Assembly: GCF_029784135.1 (NCBI RefSeq)
Contig: NC_073745.1
Location: forward strand, 40,566,420-40,630,419
DNA from: Toxorhynchites rutilus septentrionalis
Taxonomy: Eukaryota > Arthropoda > Insecta > Diptera > Culicidae
Direction of reading: 5' to 3'
Length of the DNA: 64,000 bases
In this document: positions 12,148-24,553 of the stretch, in pieces
How the letters are laid out: the number at the start of each line of letters is the position of its first letter
Numbering within the stretch: position 1 is the stretch's first letter
Notes under the pieces: model-generated
The model's input: the letters and a program-made list of their open reading frames with translations, nothing else
Databases searched by the model: none
What the model was told of the DNA's origin: nothing
Program-made: the position numbers and the translations under genes

Positions 12148-13447
12148 AATATATAATTTTCAATTGATTTTTGTTTATTCGGAATATTAAAAGATTTTAA
12201 ATCTATGTTTGTATGATTTATTTTGTGAACATCGAAAGCTGAACTTTTCAAGAACCGTTTCAACTTGTCACGGTGTTCCTCATGAGAGTTAATATCATCG
12301 GAAGTACGATGACATTTCGCTATCCAAAAAAAAAACCATTCAAACACCAAAATGAAGCTTCAGTGGCGCATGGAATTCAAATGGCAAATGTCAAACAAGG
12401 CATTCCCCAAACGCATGAGAAGTACTCATTGGAGCCATAATTCTCAACGTGAAAAAAAACTGTTTACGTCTTCGCGCGTCGTATGGCGTTTCCTTTTCCT
12501 ATTGTGTGACGCAGCGGTGTATCGAATTGCCGAAAATAATACCCCCCAAATCCGGTTCGATCTAATCAAGAAGAATGATCAATCAACCCATAAGATCCCG
12601 AGTCGCCGCCGCCGCCGCTGACATCTACCTATCAATCCTCGCGCGATTGATAAATTGGGACCGTTGGGTCGATGGTTGCGAGCGTTTCCACGTCGTTATT
12701 GGGGTGGCTGTGACTCAGATCATTGTCGCGCCCACCTCCTCCTCTCAAGCACGCTCAGACAAGTGGCCATTAGATACATTTTATGAGGTGAGCCGGTAGA
12801 GCCACGTGGTGATCCAATGTTACACACGTACCATTTATGTAAGTACACGTAAAAAAAATAATTACCACTGTTGGACAAACGGTCAAAATTAAATTGTTCA
12901 TTTGTTTCATTAGCCCATTTTGAGATTGATCACCGCTTTTTTTCTTCTTCGTCTTAAATCGGGATTGTTGTTTATTGCTTTGGGAGGTACTTTGTCGGTT
13001 TGGACGCCCCGAAAGTTGAAACGATTGTGCCGTGGTCTTTTTTCCGAGAAGGCAGGAAATAATCGGATGGTGGCGGTATCAACTTCGCTGTGAAATAGAC
13101 GAATAGACCACCGCGTCGATAAATGCTATGCTTCTTGGAGAACGTAATTTGTCAATCAATTATAAATCAGCAAACTCTACACTGGGGTTTGGTTGTCGCT
13201 TTTTGTTATGGGGACAGAGATTGATCGTTACATAAGTTATAAGGGAAGAAAGCTACGAGAATCGTCGACTTAAGGCTCGATGCAGATAAGTCGGGGAGGT
13301 CTTTATATTTTATGTGTTGTTACGTAAATCGAGTATATTGATTTTCTATTGCCATGTAAAGTGTGACCCAGGGGTTAACACTTGCCTAAGAGCTAATGTC
13401 ACGGATCATGTCGGTGTCGTAAAAAAAGCTTTATTATGTGTTTATTC
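12148..13447. other. Unassigned intergenic sequence, part GC-rich
   Basis: No recognised repeat. The segment 12350-12800 is GC-richer, contains a CGC repeat run at 12602-12617, and has two overlapping plus-strand open frames (12352-12621 and 12575-12799) without known domains. It may be single-copy host sequence; no coding call is made. Confidence 0.4.
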
Positions 13448-13461
13448 ATAGCAAAAGACAT

Positions 13462-14222
13462 CTTTTTTGGATGACATTAACATTCCCAGTGGGGGGGTCT
13501 TCGTAGCCACATTGGTTGCGCGTTCGCTTAGTAAGCGATCGATCGTGAGTTCAAAACTCAGGGCCCTCATTGACCATCTTTGTGTTGTTACAGAATAGCT
13601 ACGTCCACGCAACAATCATCAGCGATGGAGATCGATCCACGGTCGAAATAAGATCGATTCATCCATACAACTGCTCTGCTCTGCAAGACACATCGGGCTG
13701 CTGTTCTATTAATAACTCAACAATGATCAATCAACTGTCTCCGCTGTCCGGTGGTCCAACTGGATAATGGAAGAACAGAAAGAATACTCTTACGCCTAAA
13801 TGGCTACTGTGTGAATGTACCATATGTAATGGTATAGAAGGAATACTGGCGAATGGCAACTGTGTAATGTGCTAATTATAGATATGATAACCATGTGACA
13901 TGTACACGATTAAAATTCGGCTCTGTTACAGCTAGATTGCTAATGAGCCTTAAATAAATAAATGGGATAAAAAAAACATTCCCAGTGGAACTTTTGCCTT
14001 CTCAACGTAGGTATTACTTGCGTCATTTTCATTAGTAGTCTTTAGTTGAGATTTCTATGCCGAATAACAGCGCCTGGAATGTATTCTGGAGTGGCAATCT
14101 CTACAATACGCGTGACCAAAGTGCAAGTCGGAGGAATTCCCCAGACCAGAACGGGAATCGAATAATGTGTGACGTGTGACGATAATGTGTGACGCTAACC
14201 ACTCGGCCACGGGAGCACACTT
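13462..14222 (-). mobile_element. Feilai-like tRNA-derived SINE (family A), interrupted
   Basis: Flanked by a perfect 14-bp duplication ATAGCAAAAGACAT (13448-13461 and 14223-14236). On the minus strand the 5' end carries an A box TGGCCGAGTGGTTAGCG (complement of 14193-14209) and a B box-like CGATTCCCGT (near 14152-14162), typical of a tRNA-derived pol III promoter. The body is shared with 49514-52392. A second SINE (13493-13974) is inserted near its 3' end. The tRNA-like region has a small local duplication of 'aatgtgtgacg'. Confidence 0.8.
13493..13974 (+). mobile_element. tRNA-derived SINE D, full length with target duplication
   Basis: Bounded by a perfect 14-bp target duplication AACATTCCCAGTGG (13479-13492 and 13975-13988) lying inside the family A SINE. 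The 5' end has an A box-like TAGCCACATTGG and a B box-like GAGTTCAAAACTC; the 3' end is AAATAAATAAATGGGAT plus a short poly(A). The last about 240 bp are shared with 11421-11670 and the last about 125 bp with 24554-24682, which suggests a tail borrowed from a partner LINE. It encodes no protein. Confidence 0.8.
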
Positions 14223-14499
14223 ATAGCAAAAGACATTCAATCTTCAAATTGTATTTCCAAAGAAATTGTAAACAAGCTGGTTTAATTTAATCTAGTATTT
14301 TTACATTCCATGTTACATGACGGTCTCAGTCGACGGCAAATCAGTTGGCAGTTAGTTTAGGTGGCTTCACATAAAAGTCCTGGACTACTAAGTCACATCC
14401 GCGTTAATGGCTTTTGCATATTTTTATATTTAGTAAATTAGTAGCGATGTGATGTTTTACGGTGTTCGAAAACTTGAAATTGTATGGTTGTTATTACTA

Positions 14500-15193
14500 T
14501 ATTACTAGATAATGGACCGATTGAAACGCTGGAAACCAAGTTCGCCACAAAATTGAATAAGTTTCGAGAAGATTGCTTGCATTTGGAACACATTATTATC
14601 GATATCCTGTATAGTTTTTTCGAGCTCCGTAAAAATAAAACAAAGAATATTTATAGTATCCATTGTACCATTATTTGTTTATCTATCTTTTAGCAATAAA
14701 ACAAAAATTGAACGGGAAAAAATATTCATAATTAGAATAGTCACAAGCTGATGAAGTAAGGGGGTTAAAAAAAAGGTGTATCATGGCGTTCACGATTCAA
14801 TGTTCAGCCCTTCTGGTTATCTGAAACAAAAAATCGAACAGATTCTGAATCAGTAAATATTTCGCTGTCGCATGAACCTTCGACAAGTCAAAAACATCTT
14901 TTTTGACAAAATAGCGGTAGTTTGAAGGAAAAAACGCAGTTTTAAACATTTTCTCTTACGTTTCCCTTTTTTTTTTAAACCCAGTTCAAAAAAACTAGTT
15001 ACGAGAAAAACGCGTTTGAAGTTCATTGTTATGGCCGTACCAGGTTAGATACCGCATTACTTAAATTGCTCTACCTCGGTAAATAAAAGGATTTTCGGAA
15101 AGTCCTTTCTACGGTATATTCTTAAATGCATAAACTTCACAAATATGAAGAAAAAAATTTTGTTTTTTTTAATTTCTAGAGTAGAATACTGCC
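14500..15193 (-). mobile_element. hAT-like MITE D, long member
   Basis: About 300 bp (14660-14960) is the reverse complement of the element at 46644-47017, with shared blocks such as GATTCTGAATC and a stretch around 14692-14745. The right end reads TAGAATACTG (15184-15193), complement of the CAGTATTCTA terminus at 46644. The left end near 14500 is approximate. No transposase is visible. Confidence 0.55.
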
Positions 15194-15197
15194 CTAA

Positions 15198-16016
15198 GGG
15201 GGGACCCCTGTCTGGAAAGTCGGAAAACAATAAATTTTCGTGATTTTTTTTCGGGTGTTAGAAATAAAGCTAAATGCTCGAGTATTTCGGTTATAATTTT
15301 TTTTTTTAATCTGTATTATAGTGACTTTCAACACTTTTGGCTGGTTCGTCACTTTTACCTTCCATTTCGGAAGAATGTCTGGAGTGAGAATTGAACTCAT
15401 GATGTTTAGCGTGAGAGGTATGGATGTTACCACTACGCCAGATTGCCTCCTATTTCGGTTATTGTTTTAGGTATGTTTGAAAATGTATTTTTTTGAGTGC
15501 ACGAATAATGATTATTGCGTTGTTGACAGCTGGATGCGTAGATGCTGTCTGAACATCGATACCTAGTTGGTGGTATCGGTTCCGAAGCAACGGGGTGTCG
15601 CAAAACGAATTCTAATGAATATTATGAAACTTTAGGACAATACCTCTAGCGTTACATAAGGGTTTTTGAAAATTTGAAAAAAATGCCAAAATGGATTTTT
15701 TGTTGAAAATGAGTTTTTTTTTTAAATCGCTGATTAGAGGCCCATAACAAAAATTTCATCCAAATCGGTCGAGTAGATCCTGAGATATCGACACCACCAG
15801 TAGAAAAAACGTGGTTTCGAGAAAAGCGCGTTCAAAAATTCGCACAGCAATACTATATCCTTGAGGTGACTTCATACTTTTGGCTATAACTTTCCAACGA
15901 CATCAAATATCGAAAACAACAACAACAAATATAGGACAACATTTATGAGGGCATAAGCTTCCCAAAAATGCAAAAAAAAAAATCGATTTTTTCGATTTTC
16001 CAGACCGGGTCCCCCC
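15198..16016. mobile_element. TTAA-flanked TIR element (piggyBac-type MITE), carrying a SINE
   Basis: Ends are inverted repeats: left GGGGGGACCCCTGTCTGGAAA, right the complement of GGGGGGACCCGGTCTGGAAA. The right flank is TTAA (16017-16020); the left flank is CTAA (15194-15197), one base from TTAA. A TTAA target and TIRs suggest a piggyBac-mobilised MITE. No transposase is visible. A family B SINE is inserted at 15295-15450. Confidence 0.65.
15295..15450 (-). mobile_element. SINE family B with perfect 12-bp target duplication
   Basis: Flanked by TATTTCGGTTAT (15283-15294 and 15451-15462). On the minus strand the 5' end has an A box-like TGGCGTAGTGGTAAC and a B box-like GAGTTCAATTCTC; the 3' end is a poly(A) run (plus-strand T-run about 15297-15308). 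Other copies: 54470-54625 and the fragment 7760-7847. About 156 bp in length. Confidence 0.8.
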
Positions 16017-16034
16017 TTAAGATAAATCATAAAA

Positions 16035-17360
16035 ATGACCTTTTCATATGCCCTTCCGTTGATCAATCACCTATTTAATTCCATAGTTTCAACATCTGTG
16101 TTCCCCCAAGCATGGAAAATGGTCAAAATTATACATAAAATACGTCTACTAATTGATCCTATGCTTCTAATCTTAGACCAATTAGCATTTTCAGTGCTTT
16201 GTCGAAAGCATTCGAAAAGCTGCTTAAATCTCAAATGTCTGATTTCATAAGCGACATGAGCTTATTAAGTGATGTTCAATCTGGGTTCCGGAAAGGGCAT
16301 AGCACTGAAACGGCGTTATTAAAAGCACATGATGACATTGCTCGTGTTGTTGACAAAAATGGAGTTGTTGTTGATTGATTTTGTCAAAGCATTCCATCGT
16401 GTTTCCCACGCTAAACTCTTAAAAAAAGTTGCATATAAGTTTGGTTTCTCTCGTGGTCGTTGGTCGTGGTATGTGGTCTGCCACATACTTGATCAAGTCG
16501 TATATTTGTGATAGAATTCAAGCAGTGTTTGACAATGAAGTATTGTCAACACCAATTTCTTCCGGTGTTGCTCAGGATTCCGCTCTGAGACCACTCTTAT
16601 TTTCTCTATTTATTAATGATTTACCGTCGGTTTTGAAATATTGCAGTATACATCTTTATGCTGATGATGTTCAAATTTATTTATGCAGTATTGCTCATTT
16701 AAGTGTGGCCGATATCGCTATGAAGATCAATGACTGGTCCCTGAAAAACTAACGCAATGTTGATAACAAGGTTGAGAACATCACCTGCCTTACCTACACT
16801 AACAATCAATATTGAACCAATCCTATTTGTCAACAAATTAAACAATCTTGATGGTATGTTTACGTCCAATTTAAGTTGGAGATCAAATATTTATTCTCAA
16901 GTTGGTAAACTTTTTGGTATGCTTAAACAATTACATTTAGTTACTAAACATTTAGCAGTAAAAGTTAAACTCAAACTATTCAAAACACTACTTTTTCCTC
17001 ATTTTTTGTATGGTGAATTTGTACATACCAATGCCACTCAACATTCAATCAACAAAATTAAAGTAGCTTTAAACTGTTGCATAAGGTATGTTTTCAATAT
17101 TCCAAGATTGAGAAGAGTCTCGCATTTACAAAAGCAATTATGGGGGTGTCCATTCTTCCAGTTCTATAAGTACAGAATTTGTTCTATTTTGTTTCGCTTC
17201 ATAACAACAGAAATACCCAATACAAGTAATACAAGTTCATCACTTTGTAATTTCATATCATTCATCATACTATTAAAATCAAACGCTGTTCTGTAGAGGC
17301 ATAGTTTTTTGGAATCAGTTACAAAATAATGTCAAAAATTATTCATCTAAACAATGATAC
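16035..17360 (+). pseudogene. CR1/Jockey-group non-LTR reverse transcriptase remnant
   Basis: Decayed reverse-transcriptase ORF split over several frames. In order: an upstream segment ending in VFPQAWKMVKII (from 16035), an FRKGHSTETALLKAHDDI block in another frame (about 16288-16340), a degenerate A motif (LLIDFVKAF), the B region GVAQDSALRPLLFSLFINDLP, the catalytic YADD box in HLYADDVQIYL (YADD about 16657-16668), then a thumb/C-terminal region in the frame 16757-17296 (LLFPHFLYGEFVH). The QG of the PQG box is mutated. There is a stop after KINDWSLKN (16750). It ends near an A/T-rich stretch around 17350-17370. It lacks endonuclease and any 5' region, as expected of a 5'-truncated copy. 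It cannot be functional. The exact clade (CR1, L2, Daphne-like) is uncertain. Confidence 0.8.
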
Positions 17361-17374
17361 AATAAATAAGTTTT

Positions 17375-17809
17375 TTTTTAAACCAAAACCAAACTTTTTA
17401 TTTGTTTGATGTAAAAATAAGCGATGTGCTGCACTAAGAATTAACTATTAGTTAACACATACACGTACGCGGTTGTAAAAACCCAATTTATCCCCCAAAC
17501 CCAAAAAGCAATTTTATTAATAATCACTACCTTACTAGCACTAGGTCGTCACGAGAAAGAGGCAGAGCACTGCAAGTGCTCGCCTTTTATTGTGATAAAG
17601 TGTTTATTCAGCTTATTTGTCTAATGACGCGCCGTTTTGGCGCGAGCTTATCTAATTGGCTAGTTACTGCTTAACATAATCCCTAACGATTTATCCTTCA
17701 AGTAGAAACGCACAAATATAGATGAGACGCAAACAAGCTAAATCACTAGTTATGTAACTTATAGAATATCTCTAATATATTGTAGATTCCACTTAGTTAT
17801 GATTGTGGA
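17375..17809. other. Unassigned sequence
   Basis: No gene or known repeat recognised. A short inverted motif GCACTGCAAGTGCTC lies near 17567-17582. Confidence 0.4.
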
Positions 17810-20628
17810 CAGGGCTGTGCAAAGTCACATTGAACTGGGGATAGTCAGAGGACTATGAAGCCACCGATCGTCGCATTCAATTGGAAATGAGTTTTTGCTT
17901 TTTTCAGCAGTTCTCCGTCAACATGAATCGACAGTCATTCGGAACCTCTTCTCGCTTACTGTTCTAACGAAGCTCCGGCTCATTCTATTCTTCACCGTCA
18001 AATGGACTTCACGGCAAATCGAATGGATTCCCCCAGACTGAATTCAATTCTCTCTCTTGTATCATGCATGCATGTATCAACGTCAATAGAATACTAAGTA
18101 TATTACATCGCTTGTGTGATACACATACTCTCCAATATAAGGAAGCTAATTTCGAAAACACTGTACAACTGTTATGTTGAAATTATTTTTTTTTTCTATG
18201 CCTACCACCAGGGCCCGAAATCTTCGAAGATGAAAAATGAAGATCGACTCTCTTCTCAGTAACTTTGCTTCGACTAGGACTACTTCGGCATTCGCCGTGA
18301 ACAGAAAGTGAATTGTCTAGAAAATGAATTGACAAGCGTTGAGAACGAGGATGACTGATGAACTATTCTAGTCAATACTAATTCTAATTGATGTGACTAA
18401 TTAATACAAATTTGTCTCTTCTTCAATGCACATTTCTACTTCCCCCTGACACGACTCTCTTTACCCGCGTACACAATCTTATTTTACGTTCATGTAAAGT
18501 GAAACGAAAACTTGGTTTCTGATGCAAAAATACACTATTAATGGACGGTTCAATGCCTACCCACTGTGAACTCAACCCATCGAAATTAGACGGTTATTAG
18601 GTATGTTATAAAGGTCCTCGCGTTAGTATTAGTAAATGGCGTGCAAAATAGCGTTTGAGAGGAATTCTAAACAAAATTTTAATTCCTTTGTCTCCGAGTT
18701 CAATTCTGTGAAAAAAAACATGCAGAAAAACGGGTTTATTTCAACAAAATTCACAAATTTGTCAGTAGTACTGAACACAACACTACACAACACTATTTTA
18801 TACTTGTGAGTAATTTTAGTGTACGATACAAAAAAAACTTGCTCACCTGTAGTATATGTCAACCTCGTTGAACGCAAACATCGATACATACGTACGAAAT
18901 ACATGAGAGAGAGAAACGAATTCATTTTGGGGGGAATCTCTTCAAAATGCAATGAAGTTCATTTGACGGGGAAGAATGAAATGAGATAGTCGAGTCGTAG
19001 AGGGAGATAGCGATTAAACCCTCGACTGACTGTTGAGTCATGTTGACGGAGAAACTGTGTTGAGAAGCCAAAAGTCATTTCCAATTGAATACGAAGGAGA
19101 ATTTCTTCATAGTCCGCTGACTTTCCTCAGTTGAATATGACTATGCCGAGCCCTGCCTACCACTACATGAAAAAGCGTGGAGTAATATACTTGGTATTCT
19201 ATTTACGTTGTGCATGTATAAGTGTTTCAGTTCACTCTGGGTAAACAATGGAGCCGTCCATTAACTCCTTCGTGTACGATTTAATTTTCATAAAAGCGGA
19301 CCAAATGCAAACACTTCGATGAGACACATATCGAGTAATTTCACTACTCTACTGAGCGTCTTAGCGCCTTGTGATATGTAACCATGAGAGATACTCAATG
19401 TTGTACGTGCAAGGGTTAAGGTGAAGGTGGAAACTAGCCATTGTAGTAGTATAGGTAAACCCATGTGTAAAAATGGGGTAATAGTGTTTGTGAGAGAAGA
19501 GCAAAGCACATGTAAATAGATCAATTCACTTATCAGACTGTGTGGCGCTTCATTGATACGAGTCTTTGAATACATTTGAAAAAAAAAACTATTCAATACT
19601 GAAGTTAAATGTATGAACGATATGTTCCGATGAACAATTGCAAATACAAATATATATAGAAGGTGCATTTGCATATGAAGTAAAATTCTGATTATACGCG
19701 AGCGTAACATGAGCAAATTTATAACACATGCGAATTGGGGCTCTTTTGATAATAACAAGTTCTTCCGCATAGTAACTCGATGCTGATAATTCATTAATAT
19801 TTTCCTTCGTTGGTCGTATTGTTTTCACATATTCACGTTGGAGAGCCTTAACCCTTCTCTTCGTTGGCCGAAATATTTTGATTGAATGTAATACTTTTCC
19901 GTTTATTGTTTTTGAATGCATAGGCAGCCGTGGCAGTGTTCCGAGCTCTGCAATACAATTTTCTTACCCAATGTTAAAGTTGCTAAAACTTACATCATAG
20001 ACCCATTAAACGTAAAAATTATTGTATTGATATCAACACAATTTTATTCTATTGATTTTCATAACATGAAACGCTATGATTCAGGAATAACATTTTATTG
20101 AGTAGCTGTTTCGATGATGTTGTCTGGCATCAGTGTCGAAAAAATAACGATGCTTCCACCAATACAAACAAAACCATTGCCGAAGATTGAAAAATGAAAA
20201 TTTAACTTTCAGAGCACTTGCTCGAGTTTTCCGACGTTTTTCACTATACAGTGCGACAGCATATGAAAATTTAATATCTTGTGAGTAATCGATTAGAACT
20301 TGGTTGATATTACTTGATGGGAAGTGTGCGAAAAGAATTCAAGTTTTCGTTTCACTTCAAATGGACGTTGAAATAAGATTGTGTGCGCGGGTAACGAGAT
20401 TCGTGTCAGGGGGAGTAGTAGTGTGGATTGAAGTCAGGGTGACGGAAGAGTCAGATTTATATATATAATCATTTGCTAGAATAGTTCATCAGTCATCCTC
20501 GCTCTTCAAATAATTTCTAGTCAATTCAAGTCATGTTGACGACGAATGCTGAAGTAGTCCTAATCGAAACGAAGTGACTGAGAAGAGAGTCGATTTCATG
20601 TTTCGCCTTCGAAAATATTGGACCCTGA
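17810..20628. mobile_element. hAT-like outer element, interrupted
   Basis: Starts with CAGGGCTGTGCAAAGTC (17810) and ends with a complement of CAGGGTCCAATATTTTCG (20628). Arm 17810-18080 is repeated inverted at 18885-19155, and arm 18209-18510 is repeated inverted at 20335-20628. The simplest reading is two related elements in opposite orientation, the inner (18209-19155) inside the outer. The outer flanks ATTGTGGA and ATTCTCGC agree at only 5 of 8 positions, so the outer limits are uncertain. Open frames inside (for example 19288-19794 minus) have no transposase signature. Confidence 0.5.
18209..19155. mobile_element. hAT-like inner element (947 bp) with perfect 8-bp duplication
   Basis: Flanked on both sides by CCTACCAC (18201-18208 and 19156-19163), the 8-bp duplication expected for hAT transposition. 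Ends are CAGGGCCCGAAATC and, in complement, CAGGGCTCGGCATAG: short terminal inverted repeats starting CAGGGC. No intact transposase is visible, so it is non-autonomous or decayed. Its two subterminal arms are repeated, inverted, in the flanking outer element. Confidence 0.75.
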
Positions 20629-22560
20629 TTCTCGCTCGCTCGCCAAAGCAGTTTGTTCTCCCTCGCTCGTTTCCATTCTATTGCCGATCAGAACGGAAGC
20701 TCTAGGGAAAAACGAAGTATCGGTGATAATTCGATGCGTATCACGTACAAACGGGCAATTGGCTGGATTCAATAGCGGTGAAAACGAAATGTTTGATATG
20801 GGGTGGAGAATATTTTACCATATCTAAGAAACCGCTTTATTCGATAAAAGCAACAGTGCCAATATTGAATGTTTACGAAAGCTCTATGAAGATTGGAGCG
20901 GATTTGTTTAAAGAGCCGTTCGTTAGAAAAATAAACTAAATATGAAAAAAAATTGTTTTCGAATGTTTAATGATATGTGACTACTTTCTAGTCGAATTTC
21001 TGACTATTTTCTTCTTATTTAATGGATATCTTTGGGAGCGGAGACCGACACTGATAATAATGCGGGTTAAATGGAAAGCGTAGCAAGAACAATTTGGGGC
21101 TCAACGTGTTGATTCTAAAACATAACTATGTGGTTATCAAAAAAAAATCGTTCAGCCCTTCAGATCGATATGAATAAGATTCATACTGGTTAGTTATGAT
21201 ATAACCATTCAATATAGATACTAAAGAATGGATCAAATACCTCACACTTATTAGCTTCCACTAATAAGTTAGTCTTCCAAATCACACATCAGCTCTGACC
21301 TCGCCAAACTTTACCATTAACCCGAGGCACCGCATGGAGCTACATTGAAAAATGAAACAAATCCTTTCATTAATTAACGTTTCTAACACCTTCGCCTCTC
21401 TGCCCTCAACGTCTCTCAGTGCCCAAGGCCCAATATGGTAAATGATCGGGTGCCCAATGGCCGCCCCGCATTTACACACCCCGCGTATACTCGATCAGAT
21501 CAAATGAAACTTCGACCTCCAACTATGCCGCTTACTGTTTACATTCGTTTTCTAGCACCACAACAAACTCTGACCACTCTCCGGTTTGCCCAGAAGAAGG
21601 AAAAACGATTGGGTGTGGGCCGGGTCGCGAAACCGTGTGTTGATATTTTTTATTATCCATTCTCAAAATTAAATCAAACATCTAGTCCACGCTCGGAGAT
21701 CTCGCAAGATCTTGACGACGCGTTCTGTGCGCGACACACGACCACTCAACAGCGATCCCGTTTTTTATCGCATTGGGTCGCAGCTCTAGGGGTTGAGAGG
21801 TGTTTCAGCGGTCCACAGTGCACGATCGGCGCTGTCATATCGCGGTCCGCGTTGGTCACCGCCCGCGTTGGTTCGATTTGAATGTGTGCTGATTTTTCCC
21901 TAACCAAACAAGCGTTCGCACTTAATCATTGCTTAATTTCCACCCAGTCAGCATGGCATTGTGGTTAACAAGCTGAGCGGAGGAGAAAATTAGATCGCGC
22001 TAAGCTGAAACGAACTCCAGCAAGCCAGCCCAAAGGGGCGCGATGGGCGGGAAATTTATTCATAACCGCGAAACAGTGTACCGTTTGGCGTGTGGAAGAT
22101 TCGAACCGTGTGAAGGTAAATGCGGCAGGCGTCAAACAATTTGTCTGTATTTACCCAGATTTTGAATAGTGGAAATTAGATGTGTAGCGCCAAACAGTGA
22201 GTGGAAACCGTGATTGGTGATTGTCGACGTGTATGTGCATGTGTACATTTAATTCGAAATGTGATAATGGTGAAATTTGATCGATACGGGAACTGTTCAT
22301 GTACCGTAGAATTTTCTTTATTCATTTTGAACAGTTTCTAATACAGGTAATTATAAATTCAAGAAAACAATATAAATACGATGGAGTTGTTGCTAATTTT
22401 TTGACCAAAATTTACTACTGACACCACCTGAGGGCAGGTTTTAATTTTTGGTTCTCAATGATGACATATATAGTATGCTTTTCAATAAATATTTTCCAGT
22501 ATCGGATTAGTCTACAGTTTCAAACCTTACGCAGTTTCAACGAATAACAACCAAATTCAG
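20629..22560. other. Unassigned; GC-rich island 21400-22130
   Basis: No repeat recognised. The GC-rich part holds a 148-codon plus-strand open frame (21435-21881) with no domain and unusual composition, which I do not call as a gene. The region 21800-22120 (repeated GCGCGGTCCGCG-type CpG-rich words, TCAG-type initiator candidates, and a splice-donor-like GAAG|GTAAAT near 22115) would fit a promoter or non-coding first exon; this is inference only. Confidence 0.35.
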
Positions 22561-23587
22561 TTTGTAGAGTCTTATTGTAGCAAATTACGGGAACTACTGA
22601 AGGATCATATCTACACCCAAAATTGATTTTTAGCTCAAGTTTTGCCATCCCGATTCATTACATTAAATGTGCCTAAAATAACAGAAATGTCATGACTCTC
22701 AAATACTGGTAAGCATTTGTATAAAATATATGGCTCAGTAATATAATATTAATTCGAGCGAGCGAAACAAGAAAAACGTTGCAAAAAAACACGCATTACT
22801 TTGCCACATATGTACACGGCCCAGACTGAGATGGATATAGACCTCCTTTCCTCCTCTTCCTTTGTACTCTTAGAAAACACTTTCCAACTTTATTTTGTAA
22901 TGAGGTGTAATTTTATCTCACATTTAGAGCTCCCGCAGACTGCAGAGTTTTGTCGGCCAATAGATTGTTCGGACGACTTAATCAGTATGGAGCGATATGC
23001 ATATGCGCACACTACACCGATTCAGTACCGGCCGATAAAAAAGTTTGATAGGCTTCCCGATTGCATTCATACTATTCGGTCGGTCAACTATCGACCGTCC
23101 GTTTAATCAGTACTGATTAGCATCGATCTACGCACACACGACGATTGTTTATCGGCCTATAGTTCAATTTGCTTTCAATTCGGTCTCAATTTTGGCATCC
23201 GACATACGAGCCGCCCGAACCAATGGGATGCACCCAATGCTCTCTGAATCTCTTTTTAAATTTCCTTCGCCGTTTTCTCTTCCGTTGTCAACTGGGTTGC
23301 CAAAAATATTTTTTCAAAAAACTGGAAGATTGTTCTTAAAAAAAACTGGAAGAAAACTGGATCCTGAAAAACCGTCTTATTTTAAGAAGATCGGCTTAGA
23401 TTTATCTAAAATCATTCTTTTTATTTTCTTTAGGAGCCTTGTAGTTTGACTGAAGTTCATGGAATAACGAAATAAACCATTCATTATTCATATCATTCGA
23501 GCAGATCAAAATGACGTTTTCCGCCACTCGAATATTACTGTTAAACAATATTTGGGGAACTTCTTTTCCAGAAATGCTACAAAATGT

Positions 23588-23770
23588 ACAAGATTTTAAA
23601 CTTTAATGACTCTTTACCCGGCTGAAAGGAGTGGTATAATAATCACTTCATTCGAATGAAAAAATGTCAATGAGTTATTGGTCCAAAAATCATTTCAATA
23701 GCTTAAAAATTGCTTTGAAAACATGCTATTGGAATCATAACAATCTAGTTCATTGCTTTTCTGGTGATAC
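23588..23770 (+). repeat. Fragment of the H3-carrying TIR element family
   Basis: Matches 37330-37510 and 50160-50520: 'cacttcattcgaa', 'aaaatgtcaatgagttat' and the 'tttcaatagcttaaaaa' block, ending at 'catgctattggaatcataac'. The TIR end and the histone part are absent. Confidence 0.6.
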
Positions 23771-24553
23771 GGTTTGATTTAGGTAAAACTTGAAAAATCT
23801 CGTATTTTTTTCTCTATGTCCGTAAAATCGCTGATAGAATATCGTCGCAAAACTGATTGTCAATTTGATTAATTAAGTTGCATGGAGACACGGTTTCTGG
23901 TTATAGATCACTGTATCGAGCCTGACCTCAATCCTTTGTTCTTTTTCTACTAACGCGAATTTTGACCATCTTCATTGTAATATTTTTCGCACTCACGAAG
24001 ATTGCTAGAAAATGTTAAAGGTAAAAATTTTTCCTAAAAATAAACGAACAACATTTCTTCCATCAATAAATGCTAGGTCCAACTGACATTTTGGCAGGAA
24101 TTATTTGGAGGATTTTCAGTATTATTGATTTCAAAACTTCTCTAAACTTAATTATAATTAAATTTCATTAAAACAACTGAAAAGTACGAATTACACAAAT
24201 TACCACATTTATTTCATTCGAGTGCATTCAAAAAATAGAAAATCAGGATCAATGCATAACATTTGAATTAACATATTTCGGATGTCAGGCTTTATCAGGC
24301 GTATAGCAGAAATATAGATAATCTTTCTTGGGTGAAATTCTGGTTCGGCCAAAAAGGTAAATAAACAAAGCCCGAGTCACAAAAACGGTTGTGTTTTTTG
24401 ATCGGAGAAACATTTGACAGAAAATGCATGTGAAATAAGGTGCAAGAATTTGTAGGAACTTGAAAAATATATTTGATTGACTCCACATGGCCTAGATTAA
24501 TACCAATTCTTTGATAGAATATCTATTGTAACAAATACAAACTTTACATTCTT

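Noticed and set aside
14193..14209. A/B box sequences considered as functional tRNA genes
   Set aside because: The cloverleaf stems cannot be closed, the copies share long non-tRNA bodies and poly(A) tails, and they have target duplications, so they are SINEs.
16035..17360. Reverse transcriptase considered as a retrovirus-like pol
   Set aside because: The SGV-x-Q / YADD arrangement and thumb region are of non-LTR type; no protease, integrase or LTRs are present.
19288..19794. 168-codon open frame on the minus strand
   Set aside because: No transposase or other domain; overlaps another minus-strand frame and lies inside hAT-like repeats.
21435..21881. 148-codon open frame on the plus strand
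   Set aside because: No domain, no codon or start context support, and it lies in a GC-rich stretch where stops are rare by composition.
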